A stretch of DNA of 64,000 nt from Vitis vinifera (lineage: Eukaryota > Streptophyta > Magnoliopsida > Vitales > Vitaceae). Numbering within the stretch: the stretch's first letter is position 1; each line of letters opens with the position of its first letter. Below the pieces are notes generated by a model. The model was not told where the DNA came from. It made no database searches and saw only the letters and a program-made list of their open reading frames with translations. This document shows, in pieces, positions 60,213-64,000 of this stretch. A program made the translations under genes and the position numbers. Location of the stretch: the NCBI RefSeq assembly GCF_030704535.1, contig NC_081810.1:5179501-5243500 (forward strand), in the 5' to 3' direction.

Positions 60213-61894
60213 ATGGGGAGGCTTTTTCTTGTTGAATTCGATCAAACTCCTGAAGTCAATTTCTACTGCTGTCGAACTTGCCAAGCTCACATTGCCTTAT
60301 CCCAAGACTGCTTTTCCCGAGTAACCTCTGCTTCTCTACTCATTTTATTGTCTAGAAACTTCCAAGAAAGAATGCCTTTGCGTCTAAATTTTTTAAATTC
60401 TTGAGGGTTTTCAGGCTGTATTTCTTGGAATTATTCGAGAACATTGCCATGAATTCATAGTTTATGTTTCTTGTTTTGTTTTTGAGGTGGGTTGCCTTTT
60501 GAAACATGACATCACATAGTGTCTTGGTTCTTTGAAAGAAAGATGTTCTTGAAAGTGATATTAGATTTTTCTTCCCTAAATCAAGAGTGTTTCTGATTTT
60601 CTTTATCTGAAACCTTTTTTGATAATATAATTATAGGGTTGGAGTGAGATTCTTTTAACAGAAAATAAATCATAAGTTACCATTTTCCAAAGGAAATGAA
60701 AAAACAGAGAATGGTAACAGAGACACATTGAATTACGTACAAGTTCAGAACTGGGCATGGTTCAAGAAAATTTGGAAATGAGCATGAAAATATTGAAGGC
60801 TGGGTTTGGTTCTGGGGAAACTATAAGGAAAGAAAATGTTTTCTTGGTATTTTTCATTGCAACCAAGCAAAAAAACTTGATATTCTTTCTATTTTTCCCC
60901 TTGTTATTTCCAAGATACAAACAGAGCTGAAAGTCCTACAAGAAAAGTCAGAATTTTTTCGCAGGACTAACCGGTGATGATTCTAAAATTTTCAAATAGC
61001 TAGAGAAACATTGAATTACACACACACAAGGAAAAAAAAACCCCATTGGATTTGTGGATTTTCTTAATGGAAAAATTGACAGCATTCCTGTGGTCTCACT
61101 TTTGTTTCCAATTCATTTTGTAGATGGAGCAGCTTAGGGAAGGCATGTTCTCAAATGTGTAAGCCCTCATCACATTATTACCACCAATTTCTCTAGAAAA
61201 TAATCTATTTCTTGTTGCTTATTGATGACTATAGGTAACCACAAAAAATCATGTGTTTGATGCAGTGTCAATGTTGCAGTTGATATTAGGATGGAAGGTT
61301 TTTTCCAAGTAGAAGATATCCACTGTGTCAGATGCAACAAGCCATTGGGCTGGAGATCTGTAAGAACATACTTAGATAAAGAAAAGAAGAAGAAAGTATT
61401 ATTTTCAAAGCATAGGTTGCCCAGTATCCAAAATTTCCCTGACCCAACTTCTCATTTTGCTTTTAAAAACATTACAACTTAAAATTGCTCTTTCCTCTTC
61501 TTAAAAAAAAAAACCAAAAGAATTCTCAACAGTCAAACGAAGAGGAGGAGATTCTTTCCAAACAATCTAACTGAATACTACTTTGTCCAGATTTCTGCGG
61601 AGCCGAATGGAACTTTTCTGCTTAAGTTGTAAGTGGTTCAAAATTAGTGCAATGAGAAAATAATAAATACAAAAGCCTTCGTATTATTTTTAATCTTATG
61701 TGTTGACTTAAGAATCCATGAGCAGGGCTCATCTTCTGTTTTGGGACGGAGCAAGGCTACTGAATGCTGACACACTTTTGGATCCAATGGTAGATCAGGA
61801 GAATCAGGAGGATCATGATCAGGAGGATCAGGGGAATCAGGGTGAGGAGGATGAGGATGACCAAGGCCCAGATGATAACGTGGACATCGACTGA
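60213..61894 (+). CDS. Yippee-like zinc-binding protein with acidic tail, copy 3, five exons, 147 aa
   Basis: Exons: 60213-60320, 61124-61158, 61266-61359, 61591-61628 and 61726-61894. All splice sites are GT-AG and the total is 444 nt (147 aa). Two length changes against copies 1 and 2 are both in frame: 6 nt less in exon 3 (VDIRMEG for VDERTRMEG) and 9 nt less in the acidic tail, where one QEN repeat is lost. Other differences include VNFYCCRTC, IALSQDC, REGMFSNV, WRS for WRY at the end of exon 3, and ISAEPNGTFLLKL in exon 4. All four zinc-ligand cysteines remain. The CxxC pairs are therefore 44 residues apart. It is the most diverged copy but still open throughout. Confidence 0.78.
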
Positions 61895-64000
61895 CCCTAT
61901 AAATTTTGTATTCCTCTACTACTTCAATTCTTTTCCTTCTTCATGAAGTGGGGATCATTGTTTTGGTTGCTTAGTGTGAGGAAACAGAATTCAAATTGGC
62001 AGTTTGATACTCTGTTTTCCATGGTTTTTCTGGAATTTTAGTAATTGAATTAGCATAGGAAAAGATAGTACAAACGTATTGAATTGAATTGAATAATCTT
62101 GTGCGGTTTTGTAAGTTGTAGGGAAGAAGTGAGGTGGAGAACAGTTTTGTTTTGGGAATATCGATTTCTTCTGTATTTCTTACAGCCAAATCAGCATTGG
62201 TTGGGGGTGTTACATTAATATGACTTGGTATTTTTCCCTCTACACATCTCTCTGGATGTATTTCCCTTAATACTACTCCTCATGCCACAAAAATTTAGAC
62301 TTTGTTTTATATTTTCAAAATTTTTACATGATCATTGGGACTGCTAGCACAAGTATAGCAATTTCTATTTTTATTTTTTTTTAAATGAGAGAGAATTATA
62401 ATTATAGCCAAAAGTGTGACATATTTTTGTATTTATTTTTCAAGCAATCCTTTTTTAATAATAATACATATATTTTTTAAAATCCTGATTGATGTCAAGT
62501 TCATTTCTACACTATGCCTTATTATAAAGTTGGATAAAAAATAACATTAGTATCAATGATTTATTGGTTCAAATTCATTTTTTTTTTCACTTAAATATAG
62601 TGAAGTACATCAACATTATTTTCATTTTATTTGTGTTATTCACACGTTTCTATTATTTATTTAACTTGCATTTTAATTTCATAGAGAAAGTGAATAAACC
62701 AAACATTTTTTTTTTTCATGGATAAAGATTTCTTTCTTTTCCTTTGAGACATCTTTTGTATTTGCTTCTTTTTGCATTTTCATAAAATTTTGAATTTTCT
62801 TGTTTATTCTCATCTTGAGACTTAAATTTTTCTATAAAGGAAGTTTGGACTGACCTCTTAGTGGTAGAATCGAGGTCATAGATATGAAGATCACCCATGA
62901 TTTAATCTACTCTTAACATGTCCACATTTATATTTTCCCCCATTGTAGCCACTTTAATTTAAATTTCTTGGAGAGATATCTTGATATTTTTCTAACTGTT
63001 TTAGAGTTAGGAATTCTTTCTCAAAAATTAAAACAAGAATTAAAAATATCATTGAATTCAATATTATCATTTTTCTTATTTATGCTTTCAAATTTTGTAA
63101 TTTTTGACTATTTCATAGTAGAAGTGTCTTCATGTGTTATTATAAGAATGTCTTAAGTCTTTTTATTAAGTATAGTAAAAAGATTTCACATTCATCTTAC
63201 TATCTTCATTATCTAATTTACTGACTATTGTTTGAATTTTAGTTCACTAGTTGAATTATCATTCATATCGACTAAGACCAAGGGTAATCACCCATATTCT
63301 AGTATTATACTTTTTTTAAATGTTTGTTTTATGTAAATAAGATGCAAAAAATGATTTCTAAAGTGGGTTTCATTATTCATGTGAGAACAACTTCACCATA
63401 TTTTGAATAATTGTCAAATAACATGCTCTGCAATACAATGCGAAGTCCAAAACTAATAAAATCACCTACTCTATTGTGAACCACATTGTAAAATCATATG
63501 ACTCCAAATCATTGTATTAATTACCTCTTTCAAATACTTAAAAATTGATGTTCTACACTTCTACTTGATTTATGGAAAAACAATATGAAATGGCTCAATT
63601 TCCATGCTATTAATTATTGCATGTAAAGTGAATGGGACCAATGAAGCTAACATCCTATTTGAATATTGTTTTTTAAAATAGTTTTCGAACTTGAGAAACA
63701 TGTTTGGCAATTTTTTGAAAATTTATTTTGAAAAATAAATTTTAGATATTTTCAATAGGTTTTTGTAGAATATTTTGATTAATAATTGAAAATATGAATA
63801 ATAATTTTTAATTTTTTTTTATAGATTTATGGACAACAAGTCGAAATACTTATATTTCATATTTAAGTTTTTAAAAAAAAAATTATTCCTAAAATAAATT
63901 GAAAACTATTTTTAAAAAATATTCATAAAACCATGGTTTTAAAAACCCAATCGGACTAACCGATCTAGTTCGCTAAGTTAGACTGTTAATGAACCGGTTA
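61895..64000. other. spacer of repeat unit 3
   Basis: AT-rich non-coding DNA colinear with the spacers of units 1 and 2. No gene is recognised up to the window edge. Confidence 0.5.

Larger units (their letters stand above)
59664..64000. repeat. tandem repeat unit 3, cut by the window end
   Basis: Starts with GGGCCCTCAACTGAACATTC at 59664 and is colinear with units 1 and 2 to the window edge, where the CCGACC-type element begins (63930). Near 63410-63640 it holds spacer sequence that units 1 and 2 lack but the truncated unit (about 45990-46190) shares. Confidence 0.85.

Noticed and set aside
1-64000. CRISPR arrays, bacterial operons, attachment sites or replication origins
   Set aside because: The window is plant nuclear DNA with spliced genes; no regularly spaced identical repeats with unique spacers occur.

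Overview
This window is nuclear DNA of a flowering plant. It is AT-rich, its genes are interrupted by GT-AG introns, and its protein families are plant ones: a ZAT-type zinc finger with an EAR motif, a RABE1 GTPase, plant-type H2B with a lysine-rich tail, and Yippee-like proteins. The many small inverted-repeat elements and the style of the LINE relics suggest a woody eudicot. Grapevine (Vitis) is my best guess, from recall rather than from a search.

Layout. About 2.1-2.6 kb holds an intronless ZAT11-like stress repressor. About 5.2-6.4 kb is a decayed minisatellite. From 7.1 to 11.9 kb lies a TPL-binding-domain (TDBD) gene with a 5' leader exon, a long leader intron and four recognised coding exons. 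From 13.5 to 22.8 kb, on the minus strand, lies a complete eight-exon RABE1 gene (216 aa). Its 6.9 kb first intron has collected a tRNA-derived SINE candidate, a 0.9 kb hAT-like element with 8-bp target-site duplications, an inverted-repeat element and two LINE fragments. A possible 28-codon micropeptide gene sits at 25.5 kb and a 164-aa plant protein of unknown function at 28.4 kb. The stretch from 29 to 37 kb is mostly gene-free and contains an LTR-like relic and inverted-repeat elements.

Two neighbouring tandem arrays follow. Three intronless histone H2B genes (37.3, 42.0 and 44.4 kb) share a promoter footprint: a CCGTCGAT block, a plant histone octamer, a CCAAT box and a TATA box at nearly fixed spacing. 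They also share a telobox-like motif just after the stop codon. From 45.3 kb to the window end there are repeat units of about 6.3-6.6 kb, each carrying a Yippee-like zinc-binding gene. Three copies give an intact five-exon model in the same phases (152, 152 and 147 aa). A fourth, truncated relic lies upstream. Each protein has a divergent Yippee core with a shortened spacing between its two CxxC knuckles and an acidic, Gln/Glu/Asn/Asp-rich C-terminal tail.

The genes do not form one pathway. ZAT and TDBD proteins are nuclear regulators, RABE1 acts in post-Golgi secretion, and H2B is a core histone. The most unusual object is the Yippee-like tandem array, including its relic copy, nested duplications and acidic-tailed proteins.
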